Source: CAZCDM01 sp964497475 (GTDB lineage: Bacteria; Planctomycetota; Phycisphaerae; SM23-33). From it: a DNA stretch of 11,989 nt. Below, piece by piece: positions 5,806-11,989 of this stretch (its first letter is position 1; the number at the start of each line of letters is the position of its first letter). Both the position numbers and the translations under genes were made by a program. The notes under the pieces were generated by a model. The model saw nothing but the letters and a program-made list of their open reading frames with translations, was not told the origin of the DNA and did no database searches. The DNA lies in assembly GCA_964497475.1 (NCBI GenBank), contig CAZCDM010000067.1, positions 1 to 11,989 on the forward strand, read 5' to 3'.

Positions 5806-7158
5806 TTACCGCACGGGGTATTGCTTGCGATAGAAGACGATGATCCGCCAGAGGGGCTTGAGTTCGATCTCGACGGTAACTTCGGCAATGCCGTCTTCGA
5901 TCTTCTGCGAGCCCTCGACCACATGGGCGCCCTGCTGGTAGGTCAGCATCTTGGTTTCGATCGTGTCGCTCTGGGCGACGAAATCCCGCACGGAGCTGTC
6001 GGAGGTGATCATCAGGCCGTCGAGTTTCTCGGCCAGCTTGCGGCGCGCGTCGAGTTCTGCGGCGCGATAGGCCATCAGCTTCGCCTGGGCGGGGTTGTCC
6101 ATCTCGGTGTCGATGGCGGCCTGGCCGGTGGCGCGGATGGTGTTGGCCACCCAATCCGGCACGGTGGCGCGGGAGGCCTGTTCGAGGGCCTGGTAGTCGC
6201 CATCGTAGTCCTTGAGGTATTTTTCCGGCGGCACGCCCATGCCGGTCTCGACGATCTTGTCGTAGCGGACCTTTTCGACGTAATCTTCCAGCTTCTTGAG
6301 CTTGACGCGATCGCCCTTGACGTGCACGTCGGCCCAGCTCTTGAAGGAGGTGATGACGGTCTTGAGGGTCACTTCCATCTCGACCTCGACGATCAGCTCA
6401 TCCCGCCGGTAGCGGGTGGAGAGCTCCTTGGCCCCGCGGAGGAACTGCCGCATATCGACGTTGACCTCATCGCTCTCGGCGACGAAATCCTGCACGGTGG
6501 TGTTCGAGTCGATCCGCACGCCCTTGATGCGTTCAGCGAGGCGGCGCATCGCATCGACGCGGGCGGCCCGGACGGCCATGAGTCGGCCTCGACCGGTGCA
6601 GTGCTGCATCCAGTACGGCGGGACGCTGCCGCGCTGGCCACGTTCGACGGTCTGCATCGGCGGTTCGTCCATCAGCGGCTCGGGGGCGGCCCCCATGCCG
6701 ACGACCTCGATCTTCTGGAGGCTGTTGCGCTCGGTGATCTTCTGGATGTCGGTCATCTTGACCTTGTCGCCCTTGTAGTGGGCGGTGTAGAGGCGCTTGA
6801 GTTCCCGCTCGACGACGCGCAGCGTGACCGACATGCGGACCTCGCACGTGCCGTCTTCCATGTAGCGGGGCTTGCCCTCTTCCTTCATGCCCAGCAGCCA
6901 CTGACGCATCGAGGACTCGATGGTGTCGTTGCTGGTCACAAAGTCCTCCACGGTCGTGCTGGAGGTCAGGGTCAGGCCCTTGATGCGTTCGGCGAGCTTG
7001 CGCATCGCGTCGACGCGGGCAGCCCGGTAGGCCAGCAGCTTTCTCTGGGCGCTTCGTTTGGCTTCCACGGCCGACTGGGCCGAGGCGATCGTCGCAATCG
7101 ACCCCAGCAGTGCTACGCACAGAACCACACAGATCCAGCTCTTGCCCTTTGTGTTCAT
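5806..7158 (-). CDS. Exported protein with three tandem LPP20-like domains
   Basis: The 450-residue protein has a signal peptide (hydrophobic 8-24, ASA cleavage site after about residue 27) and no lipobox, so it should be soluble in the periplasm or attached to the outer membrane through partners. Three copies of an LPP20-type domain are visible at about 40-124, 192-272 and 360-440. Each runs RAARVDAMRKLAERIKG-like helix, a turn with S/D-T/S, the DFV motif (72-74, 224-226, 392-394), a second helix, then a strand with an acidic -EVEVTL-type pattern. The linkers after copies 1 and 2 also match (KGD+VK and GMG-x-P-P/P-E). LPP20 domains occur in the Helicobacter lipoprotein LPP20 and in Vibrio FlgP. 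The ATG at 7158 has AAGGAG six bases upstream. An upstream in-frame ATG would add 22 residues before the signal peptide. The gene follows the CsgG-like lipoprotein gene by 89 bases. Confidence 0.8.
   Translation of the reverse strand: MNTKGKSWICVVLCVALLGSIATIASAQSAVEAKRSAQRKLLAYRAARVDAMRKLAERIKGLTLTSSTTVEDFVTSNDTIESSMRQWLLGMKEEGKPRYMEDGTCEVRMSVTLRVVERELKRLYTAHYKGDKVKMTDIQKITERNSLQKIEVVGMGAAPEPLMDEPPMQTVERGQRGSVPPYWMQHCTGRGRLMAVRAARVDAMRRLAERIKGVRIDSNTTVQDFVAESDEVNVDMRQFLRGAKELSTRYRRDELIVEVEMEVTLKTVITSFKSWADVHVKGDRVKLKKLEDYVEKVRYDKIVETGMGVPPEKYLKDYDGDYQALEQASRATVPDWVANTIRATGQAAIDTEMDNPAQAKLMAYRAAELDARRKLAEKLDGLMITSDSSVRDFVAQSDTIETKMLTYQQGAHVVEGSQKIEDGIAEVTVEIELKPLWRIIVFYRKQYPVR
5839..7041 (-). 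repeat. Three homologous coding repeats (LPP20 units) within one gene
   Basis: The three units lie at 6787-7041, 6343-6585 and 5839-6081. Units 1 and 2 still match at DNA level: 6977-7033 and 6521-6577 agree at 49 of 57 positions by hand count. Unit 3 is more diverged at the DNA level but clear at protein level. This indicates internal duplication, with the copy that gave units 1 and 2 being younger or under gene conversion. Confidence 0.85.
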
Positions 7159-7247
7159 GTCACTCTCCTTGATGAGGTGGGGCCCAGGGGCCCGGAATGG
7201 GTTGCGGACGTTCCGCTGGGCCATTGGACAGCCCAGACGAAAACAGG

Positions 7248-8252
7248 TTAGTGGGAATTTCTGCGGTTCAGCTCATTTTTGTCTTCCACCCGGACCCGGC
7301 GGCGGGCCTGGACGAACTCTTTTTCCGTCTTGAAGCCCAGGGCCTTGTTGTAGTACTCCTCGGCCTTGCCGAGTTCGCCCATGGCCTCGTAGCAGACGCC
7401 CATGTTGTAGTACGCCCAGGCATCTTCGGGCTTTTCGACAATCCCCTGCTGATACATCTGGATCGCGTCGCGATACTCCCCGGCGAAGGCAAACTCATTG
7501 CCGTCCTTGACGTAATCGCTCTTGCCCTTATCCAGCTTGACCTTGACGGTGACCTGGTGCGGGCTGATCTTGGCCACGAACTGCTGGATGGACTTGTCGA
7601 TCAGCTGAGTGATGATCTGCGAGGCCGAGGGAATTTTGCTGTCGCTACCACCGCCCATCTTGTCCCAAGAGGACAGGGCCTCTTCGGAATCGTACGTCCA
7701 GCTGGTCTGGAACGAGCAGAGCGTCCGGTGGGAGTGGACGTCGTCCATGGTGAAGTTGACAGCCACGGTGGCGATCCGGCGGAGCCGCTTGCGCGTGACG
7801 TTGCGTTTGAGGTTGTAGTCGTACTGCTCGTACCGCACGTGGGAATCTTCATGGATGCAGGAGACGGTTCCGTAGATCATCGCATCGACCTGGGCGACCT
7901 CGCCGAACTTGACGGCTGAGTCGGTGCTCGATACGGACATCTGGAAGTCGCGCTCTTCCATCAGGGCCGCGACGCGTTTGCGGTCGATCAGAACGTAGCG
8001 GCGGTACCGCTGGTTGAGGGCGTCCATCGCCGAGGCCAGGTCATCCGCGGCCAGCTCGCCCCACTTCTTTTCGGTCCGGCCGGTCGCGCCGAACTCGACG
8101 ATCGCGGCCTTGTGAACGCTCTGGGGGATCTGATACTGGGCGGCCCGTTCGTAGCTGATCGTGATGGTGCGTTTGTCTTTGCAGCCGATCAGCGGCAGGG
8201 TTGCAAGGGTAAGGCACAGAACGGGCATCCAGCGGGGCAGTCGATGCAGCAT
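7248..8252 (-). CDS. CsgG/TolB-like lipoprotein with C-terminal TPRs
   Basis: This 334-residue protein opens with a lipoprotein signal: hydrophobic 9-22 and lipobox LIGC with Cys24. Residues about 46-232 look like a CsgG/TolB-type domain: KAAIVEFGATGR (48-59), a helix LAADDLASAMDAL (67-79), YVLIDRKRVAALMEER (86-101) and VDAMIYGTVS (122-131). The VLIDR strand followed by a helix and the later IYGTVS strand form the usual fingerprint. The C-terminus has two TPR-like units (about 247-276 and 278-311, with GNEFAFAGEYRDAIQMY and YYNMGVCYEAMGELGKAEEY). CsgG is the outer-membrane pore for curli and is about 277 residues. Whether this protein forms a pore cannot be seen, since no beta-barrel hairpins are obvious. 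The ATG at 8252 has GGAG eight bases upstream. It is the first gene of the minus-strand envelope run, with a good promoter upstream. Confidence 0.8.
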   Translation of the reverse strand: MLHRLPRWMPVLCLTLATLPLIGCKDKRTITISYERAAQYQIPQSVHKAAIVEFGATGRTEKKWGELAADDLASAMDALNQRYRRYVLIDRKRVAALMEERDFQMSVSSTDSAVKFGEVAQVDAMIYGTVSCIHEDSHVRYEQYDYNLKRNVTRKRLRRIATVAVNFTMDDVHSHRTLCSFQTSWTYDSEEALSSWDKMGGGSDSKIPSASQIITQLIDKSIQQFVAKISPHQVTVKVKLDKGKSDYVKDGNEFAFAGEYRDAIQMYQQGIVEKPEDAWAYYNMGVCYEAMGELGKAEEYYNKALGFKTEKEFVQARRRVRVEDKNELNRRNSH

Positions 8253-8339
8253 GAGTCGGTCTCCAAAGGTAAGTGTAATGCTTTCCGGACAAAGCTATGG
8301 TTGAAAAGAGGTCGAACGCAAAACCCACAACGCGAGTAT

Positions 8340-8368
8340 ACTATCGGCGGGGCTCAGGACAAAGTCAA
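8340..8368 (-). promoter_or_regulatory. Candidate sigma-70 promoter for the envelope run
   Basis: On the minus strand TTGACT (8368-8363) is five of six matches to the -35 box. GATAGT (8345-8340), 17 bases away, matches four of six of the -10 box. TATACT (8340-8335) overlaps it as an alternative -10 with a poorer -35 at 16 bases. Transcription would start near 8330 and give a leader of about 80 bases. A 6-bp inverted repeat (8369-8386) abuts the -35 box. Confidence 0.55.
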
Positions 8369-8386
8369 CTTTTTCAGGGTAAAAAG
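8369..8386. repeat. AT-rich inverted repeat at the divergent promoters
   Basis: CTTTTT (8369-8374) and AAAAAG (8381-8386) form a perfect 6-bp inverted repeat around a 6-base spacer. It sits directly upstream of the minus-strand -35 box. It could be an operator or an UP-like element, or simply AT-rich DNA in a GC-rich genome. Confidence 0.35.
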
Positions 8387-8459
8387 ATTCCGCCGCCCGA
8401 CCGAGCCGGCCGCTGCCGCCGCCCTGCGGAAAAAATGCAAAAATGTGCCCGCTTTTGAC

Positions 8460-8488
8460 TTGACAGCCCCGGCCAGCCGCGCCATAAT
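8460..8488 (+). promoter_or_regulatory. Near-consensus sigma-70 promoter for rplM-rpsI
   Basis: TTGACA (8460-8465) is a perfect -35 box and CATAAT (8483-8488) matches five of six of the -10 box, with the ideal 17-base spacer. Transcription would begin near 8495, giving a leader of about 43 bases before the rplM start. A-tracts at 8430-8435 and 8439-8443 lie roughly 50-65 bases before the start and may act as an UP element, as expected for a strong ribosomal promoter. Confidence 0.85.
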
Positions 8489-8537
8489 GCGAGGCTCTTT
8501 ATTACCAGAGAAGGGTTCGTAACTGCAGGAACAAACA

Positions 8538-8975
8538 ATGACTGTCAAGACCTATATGGCCAAGCCCGGCGAAGTCGAGGCGGCATGGCACGTTGTCGAT
8601 GCGACCGACCAGGTCCTCGGCCGCCTCGCCGCCGTCGTTGCCCCGATCCTCCAGGGCAAGACCAAGCCCGCCTATACCCCGCACGTCGACTGCGGCGACT
8701 TTGTCGTCGTCATCAATGCAGCCAAGGTAAAAACCAACGGCACCAACAAGCCCGCACAGAAGATATACAAAAACTACAGCGGCTATCCCAGCGGCCAGAA
8801 GGAAACCACCTTGGCTGCCATGCTCGATAAAAAGCCCGAGATGGTCATCGCCGAGGCCGTCCGACGTATGCTGCCCAAGACCCGTCTCGGTGCGGCCATG
8901 CTGACGAAACTCAAAGTCTACGCCGGGCCCGAACACCCCCACCAGGCCCAGCAACCCCAACCCCTTGAACTGTAA
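8538..8975 (+). CDS. rplM: 50S ribosomal protein L13
   Basis: This structural protein of the large ribosomal subunit binds 23S rRNA and is an early assembly protein. The 145-residue length is normal. The hallmark segments are MAKPGEVEAAWHVVDA (7-22), LGRLA (27-31), YTPHVDCGDFVVVINA (46-61), SGYPSG and, near the end, MLPKTRLGAAMLTKLKVYAG followed by PEHPHQAQQP. The ATG at 8538 has AGGA seven bases upstream, and the promoter at 8460-8488 drives it. rpsI starts 18 bases after its stop. This pairing is conserved across bacteria. Confidence 0.97.
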   Translation: MTVKTYMAKPGEVEAAWHVVDATDQVLGRLAAVVAPILQGKTKPAYTPHVDCGDFVVVINAAKVKTNGTNKPAQKIYKNYSGYPSGQKETTLAAMLDKKPEMVIAEAVRRMLPKTRLGAAMLTKLKVYAGPEHPHQAQQPQPLEL

Positions 8976-8993
8976 CCAGGGCACGAACCGAAC

Positions 8994-9509
8994 ATGAGCG
9001 ATCAGACCAAAGACAACGACGCACCCAAGCAGGAAACCGACACCTCGGCCGAGACGGAAGTCAAGGTCACCGAGGCCGTCCAGGAAGCCCCCAGCCGCAC
9101 CGCACCGGCCCTGCCGGCCGGAGCGGACTTCATCTGGGGCACGGGCCGACGCAAATCCGCCATCGCCCGCGTCCGCATCCGCCCCGGCAAGGGCGAGTAC
9201 GTCATCAACAAACGCCCCGCCGATGAGTACTTCAAGCACGAGCATGAGCGCAACGCCATCCTCGAGCCCCTCCAGGCCGTCCGCATGACAGGCAGCTACG
9301 ATGTCTTCGTCAACGTCAAGGGCGGCGGGCCCACCGGCCAGGCCGGTGCCGTCAGCCTCGGGCTCGCCCGAGCCATCTCCGAGCACGTGCCCGACATCGA
9401 ACACGACCTGCGAGACAAGGGCCTGCTGACCCGCGACTCCCGCATGAAAGAGCGCAAGAAGCCCGGTCAGCCCGGCGCCCGCAAGCATTTCCAGTTCTCC
9501 AAGCGTTAA
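8994..9509 (+). CDS. rpsI: 30S ribosomal protein S9 with N-terminal extension
   Basis: This small-subunit protein has a C-terminal tail that reaches toward the P-site tRNA. The 171-residue protein is about 40 residues longer than the usual form. The core starts near residue 46 with WGTGRRKSAIARVRI and continues with VNVKGGGPTGQAGAVSLGLARA, LLTRDSRMKERKKPG and the invariant C-terminal FSKR. The first 44 residues are acidic and low in complexity (rich in Glu, Asp, Thr, Ala, Pro). No in-frame ATG lies between residue 1 and the core, and the ATG at 8994 stands 18 bases after the rplM stop, so the extension appears to be translated. The Shine-Dalgarno is weak (AGGG about 12 bases upstream), which suggests coupling to rplM. 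Confidence 0.96.
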   Translation: MSDQTKDNDAPKQETDTSAETEVKVTEAVQEAPSRTAPALPAGADFIWGTGRRKSAIARVRIRPGKGEYVINKRPADEYFKHEHERNAILEPLQAVRMTGSYDVFVNVKGGGPTGQAGAVSLGLARAISEHVPDIEHDLRDKGLLTRDSRMKERKKPGQPGARKHFQFSKR

Positions 9510-9532
9510 TCCGCTTTTCAGACCGACCCCCC

Positions 9533-9564
9533 AAGCCCCGGCCGATTGCGGACGGGGCTTTTTT
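9533..9564 (+). terminator. Intrinsic terminator after rpsI
   Basis: Eight bases AAGCCCCG (9533-9540) pair with CGGGGCTT (9553-9560), and CCG/CGG inside the loop (9542-9544 with 9549-9551) can extend the stem. The T-run continues to 9564. It lies 23 bases after the rpsI stop and 23 bases before the argC start, leaving no room for an independent argC promoter between them. Confidence 0.9.
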
Positions 9565-9587
9565 CATCCCACACCACAGAGACGATC

Positions 9588-10613
9588 ATGAGCGAGAAAC
9601 CCATCCGAATCATTCTCATCGGCGGCAGCGGCTACGCGGGCCTCGAGGCCATCCGCTGGCTCGCCCGACACCCCCAGGCCGAGCTGATCGGCATCTTCGG
9701 GCCCGAGTCGGAACTCGGCCCCATCGACGGGTTCTTCCCCATCCTCTCAGAGCAGGTCCAGCTGCGGCAGGAGGCCTTCAACGCCGATCTGCTGAGCGAC
9801 CTCGGGGCCGACCTGGCCATGCTCTGCGTGCCGCACAAGGTGGCCATGAGCTACGTCCCGGCCTTGCGGGCGGCGAACCTCCGCGTCATCGACTGGTCGG
9901 CCGACTATCGGCTGGACTCGGCCGAGCTGTACGAAGCCTGGTACACCCAGCACACCGACCCGGCCGGGCTCGGCGAGGCCGTCTACGGCCTGCCGGAATT
10001 CTTCGCCGAGCAAATCGCCACCGCCAACCTGCTGGCTAACCCCGGCTGCTACCCGACGTGCGCGTCGCTGGCCCTGGGGCCGGTCCTGCAGGCCGGGCTC
10101 ATCGAGCCGACCGGCATCGTCGTCAACGCCATCTCGGGCGTGTCCGGCGCGGGGCGGACGCCCTCGGCCAAACAGCATTTCCCCGAGCGGAACGAAAACT
10201 TCGAGCCGTACGGCATTGGCAATCACCGCCACATGCCGGAAATGGAGCAGGTGCTCTCAGCCGTGGCCGGCATGGAAGTCGAGCTGCTCTTCCAGCCCCA
10301 CCTGTGCCCGATGGATCGCGGCATGCTCTGCAGCATCTACGCCACCCCCACCGCCGGGGCGACCGAGGAAAAACTCAACGACGCCCTGGCCGAGGCCTAT
10401 CGCTCCGCCCCCTTCGTCCGCCATCGGCCCAAGGTCCTGCCGGCCACGAAGTATGTCGCCCACACCAACTACTGCGACGTCGCAGCCCGGCTCGCCAAGA
10501 ACCGCGTCATGCTCTTCAGCGCACTGGACAACCTCCTGAAAGGCGCCAGCACCCAGGCCATCCAGAACATGAACCTCATGTTCGGCCTCGACGAAACCAC
10601 CGGCCTGCTCTGA
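9588..10613 (+). CDS. argC: N-acetyl-gamma-glutamyl-phosphate reductase
   Basis: This enzyme carries out the third step of arginine synthesis. It reduces N-acetylglutamyl 5-phosphate to N-acetylglutamate 5-semialdehyde with NADPH, in the cytoplasm. The 341-residue protein has the Rossmann motif GGSGYAGLEAIRWL (12-25), the active-site NPGCYPT (151-157, Cys154), the ISGVSGAGR loop (182-190) and GNHRHMPEM (211-219), where a conserved histidine assists catalysis. NYCDVAAR and SALDNLLKGASTQAIQNMNL near the C-terminus are typical. The ATG at 9588 is preferred over an upstream in-frame ATG at 9546, because that one lies inside the terminator and adds a non-conserved leader. No strong Shine-Dalgarno is present. 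argJ follows after 7 bases. Confidence 0.97.
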   Translation: MSEKPIRIILIGGSGYAGLEAIRWLARHPQAELIGIFGPESELGPIDGFFPILSEQVQLRQEAFNADLLSDLGADLAMLCVPHKVAMSYVPALRAANLRVIDWSADYRLDSAELYEAWYTQHTDPAGLGEAVYGLPEFFAEQIATANLLANPGCYPTCASLALGPVLQAGLIEPTGIVVNAISGVSGAGRTPSAKQHFPERNENFEPYGIGNHRHMPEMEQVLSAVAGMEVELLFQPHLCPMDRGMLCSIYATPTAGATEEKLNDALAEAYRSAPFVRHRPKVLPATKYVAHTNYCDVAARLAKNRVMLFSALDNLLKGASTQAIQNMNLMFGLDETTGLL

Positions 10614-10620
10614 CCCTGCC

Positions 10621-11829
10621 ATGACCACCACACGACACCTCACTCTGCCCGGCGGGTTCACCGCCGCGGGCGTGGCCTGCGGGATCAAGCCCTCCGGCCG
10701 GAACGACCTGGCCATCCTCGCCGCCGAGAAGGACATCCCCGCCGCCATCGTCACCACCAGCAACCAGATCGTCGGCGCGCCGATCCTCTACGACCGGGAT
10801 ATCCTGCCGCGCGGCTACGGGCGCATGCGCGGCATGGTGGTCAACGCGGGCAACAGCAATGTCTGCACCGGCAAGGCCGGCCTGGCCGACGCCCACACCA
10901 TGGCCCGGCTGACCGCCCGGCACCTCGACACGACGGCCGAGCGAATCCTCGTGGCCTCGACGGGCGTGATCGGCCATCGGCTGCCGATGGCCAAGGTCCG
11001 CGCCGGGATCGCCGCCGCCGCCGAAGCCCTCTCGACCCGCAACGACGCCGCCGCCCTGCAGGCCATCATGACCACCGACACCCGGGAAAAGTCGGCCGTG
11101 GTGCAACTGACCCTGGCCGGCAAGGCAGTCACCCTCGCCGGCGTGATCAAAGGCGCCGGCATGATCGCCCCGTCGCTGGCGACGATGATCGCCCTGATCA
11201 CCACCGACGCGACCATCGCGCCCTCGGCCCTGCATCGGCTGCTCAAGGCCACCTGCCAGAAAACCTTCAACGCCGCGACGATCGACAACGACCAGTCGAC
11301 ATCCGACATCGTGGCCGCCTTCGCCTCCGGCCAGGCCGACACACCGTCCTTCCGCCCCGGCACCCGCGACGCAAAACGCTTCGCCGCCGCCCTGGACGAA
11401 CTCTGCGGCGAGCTGGCCCGCGCCATGGCCCGCGACGGCGAGGGCGCGACCCGGCTGATCGAGATCAACGTCGGCCGCGCCCGGTCCGACCGCCAGGCCG
11501 AGCAGGCCGCCAAAACCGTCGCCAACAGTCTGCTGGTCAAAACCGCCATCCACGGCTGCGACCCCAACTGGGGGCGTATCGCCATGGCCCTGGGCAACAG
11601 CCCGGCCGAGGTCCGCCCCGACCGCCTGACCATCACGCTCAACGGCACGCGGGTGTTTACCCGCGGCAAGCCGGCCTCGTTCGACGATGCCAAACTCTCA
11701 GCCTCGATGAAACAGGCCCAGACCATCACCATCGACTGCGACCTGGGCCTGGCCCGAGGCAGCTACACCGCCTGGACGTGCGATCTCTCGCGAGACTACA
11801 TCGCCATCAACGCCGACTACACGACGTAG
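10621..11829 (+). CDS. argJ: Glutamate N-acetyltransferase / ornithine acetyltransferase
   Basis: ArgJ transfers the acetyl group from N-acetylornithine to glutamate, recycling acetyl in arginine synthesis. Some members also use acetyl-CoA, and this cannot be told from sequence alone. The 402-residue protein is a precursor that cleaves itself before a threonine. The motif KGAGMIAPSLATMIA (177-191) places the cleavage at Ala187-Thr188, with Thr188 as the nucleophile of the beta subunit. STGVIG (113-118) supplies the oxyanion-hole residues. GCDPNWGRI (312-320) and the C-terminal YIAINADYTT (393-402) are family hallmarks. Usual versions of the cleavage motif read APNMATML, so Ser185-Leu186 is a mild variation. 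The gene starts 7 bases after argC and lacks a clear Shine-Dalgarno, so the two are probably coupled. Confidence 0.97.
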   Translation: MTTTRHLTLPGGFTAAGVACGIKPSGRNDLAILAAEKDIPAAIVTTSNQIVGAPILYDRDILPRGYGRMRGMVVNAGNSNVCTGKAGLADAHTMARLTARHLDTTAERILVASTGVIGHRLPMAKVRAGIAAAAEALSTRNDAAALQAIMTTDTREKSAVVQLTLAGKAVTLAGVIKGAGMIAPSLATMIALITTDATIAPSALHRLLKATCQKTFNAATIDNDQSTSDIVAAFASGQADTPSFRPGTRDAKRFAAALDELCGELARAMARDGEGATRLIEINVGRARSDRQAEQAAKTVANSLLVKTAIHGCDPNWGRIAMALGNSPAEVRPDRLTITLNGTRVFTRGKPASFDDAKLSASMKQAQTITIDCDLGLARGSYTAWTCDLSRDYIAINADYTT

Positions 11830-11888
11830 CCCGTCGGCCCGGAACCATTGCCCAGCGAACCTCCCGCACCAACGCAGAACCATCCGTC

Positions 11889-11918
11889 TGCATGGTGGGA
11901 CCGGTGCCCCACCATGCA
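11889..11918. repeat. Perfect 11-bp palindrome downstream of argJ
   Basis: TGCATGGTGGG (11889-11899) and CCCACCATGCA (11908-11918) are exact inverted copies around an 8-base spacer that contains the palindrome ACCGGT. It lies 59 bases after the argJ stop. There is no T-run on either side, so it is either a hairpin that protects the 3' end, a factor-dependent stop site, or a short dispersed palindromic repeat. The rest of 11830-11989 shows no gene. Confidence 0.6.
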
Positions 11919-11989
11919 TGTTCTCTGGCAGGGAACTTTCCTGACTTCGACATCCCCTTTGGATTGCGCTGTAAGTCTTTGTTTTACAA

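Noticed and set aside
7159..7247. Terminator between the CsgG-like and triple LPP20 genes
   Set aside because: Short GC-rich hairpins can form (for example a 6-bp CTGGGC/GCCCAG stem on the minus strand), but no T-run follows, so the two genes are probably transcribed together.
5800..7251. Plus-strand open frame of 483 codons opposite the triple LPP20 gene
   Set aside because: It is antisense to a gene with a signal peptide, ribosome-binding site and internal repeats. Its own repeats only mirror those of the real gene.
8495..8537. Possible ribosomal-protein leader regulating L13
   Set aside because: The leader is only about 43 bases, and the best hairpin is a 4-bp CTCT/AGAG stem, too weak to support a structured leader.
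8502..9488. Minus-strand open frame of 328 codons opposite rplM and rpsI
   Set aside because: It is antisense to two highly conserved ribosomal genes, with a hydrophobic Gly-rich composition typical of mirror frames.
10576..11553. Minus-strand open frame of 325 codons opposite argJ, rich in Gly
   Set aside because: It is the antisense shadow of argJ, low in complexity and without motifs.
11970..11988. Short TGTAA/TTACA inverted repeat at the right edge
   Set aside because: The stem is only 5 bp and the window ends here, so neither a mobile-element end nor a regulatory site can be supported.

Overview
The window is GC-rich, densely coded DNA from a diderm (Gram-negative type) bacterium. Three putative envelope proteins carry cleavable or lipoprotein signal peptides and belong to outer-membrane-associated families. 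Planctomycetota (Phycisphaerae-like) is my best guess from the overall gene flavour. That assignment is an inference, because no rRNA or tRNA lies in the window. No mobile element, CRISPR array, rRNA or tRNA was seen.

Layout, left to right. (1) 68-1828, minus strand: class I mannose-6-phosphate isomerase (manA) followed 3 bp later by an S4-domain rRNA pseudouridine synthase (RluB/RsuA family). A candidate hairpin terminator lies downstream. (2) 1943-3907, plus strand, divergent from manA: chorismate synthase (aroC) and, 6 bp later, a ten-helix EamA/DMT-type membrane protein. (3) 3927-8252, minus strand, convergent with the previous pair: a five-gene run read from right to left. It encodes a CsgG/TolB-like lipoprotein with C-terminal TPRs, an exported protein with three tandem LPP20-like domains, a 47-residue lipoprotein, an exported three-part FlgT-like protein and a PPC/DUF296 protein. 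Terminator-like hairpins with U-tracts stand on both sides of the 47-residue lipoprotein gene. (4) 8253-8537: a divergent control region with a near-consensus sigma-70 promoter for the ribosomal genes and a good candidate promoter for the envelope run. (5) 8538-9509, plus strand: rplM-rpsI (L13 and S9), ended by a strong intrinsic terminator. (6) 9588-11829, plus strand: argC-argJ of the cyclic arginine pathway, followed by an 11-bp perfect palindrome and about 70 bp without a gene.

The housekeeping genes are ordinary. The envelope run is the part worth attention. Its domain set (a CsgG/TolB-like lipoprotein, LPP20 domains, and a FlgT-like protein with an LPP20/FlgT-N-type domain plus a TolB-like domain) parallels the FlgO, FlgP and FlgT proteins that build the outer-membrane-associated ring of the Vibrio flagellar motor. 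No flagellar gene is present here. The cluster may instead be a separate, undescribed outer-membrane or periplasmic assembly built from the same parts.
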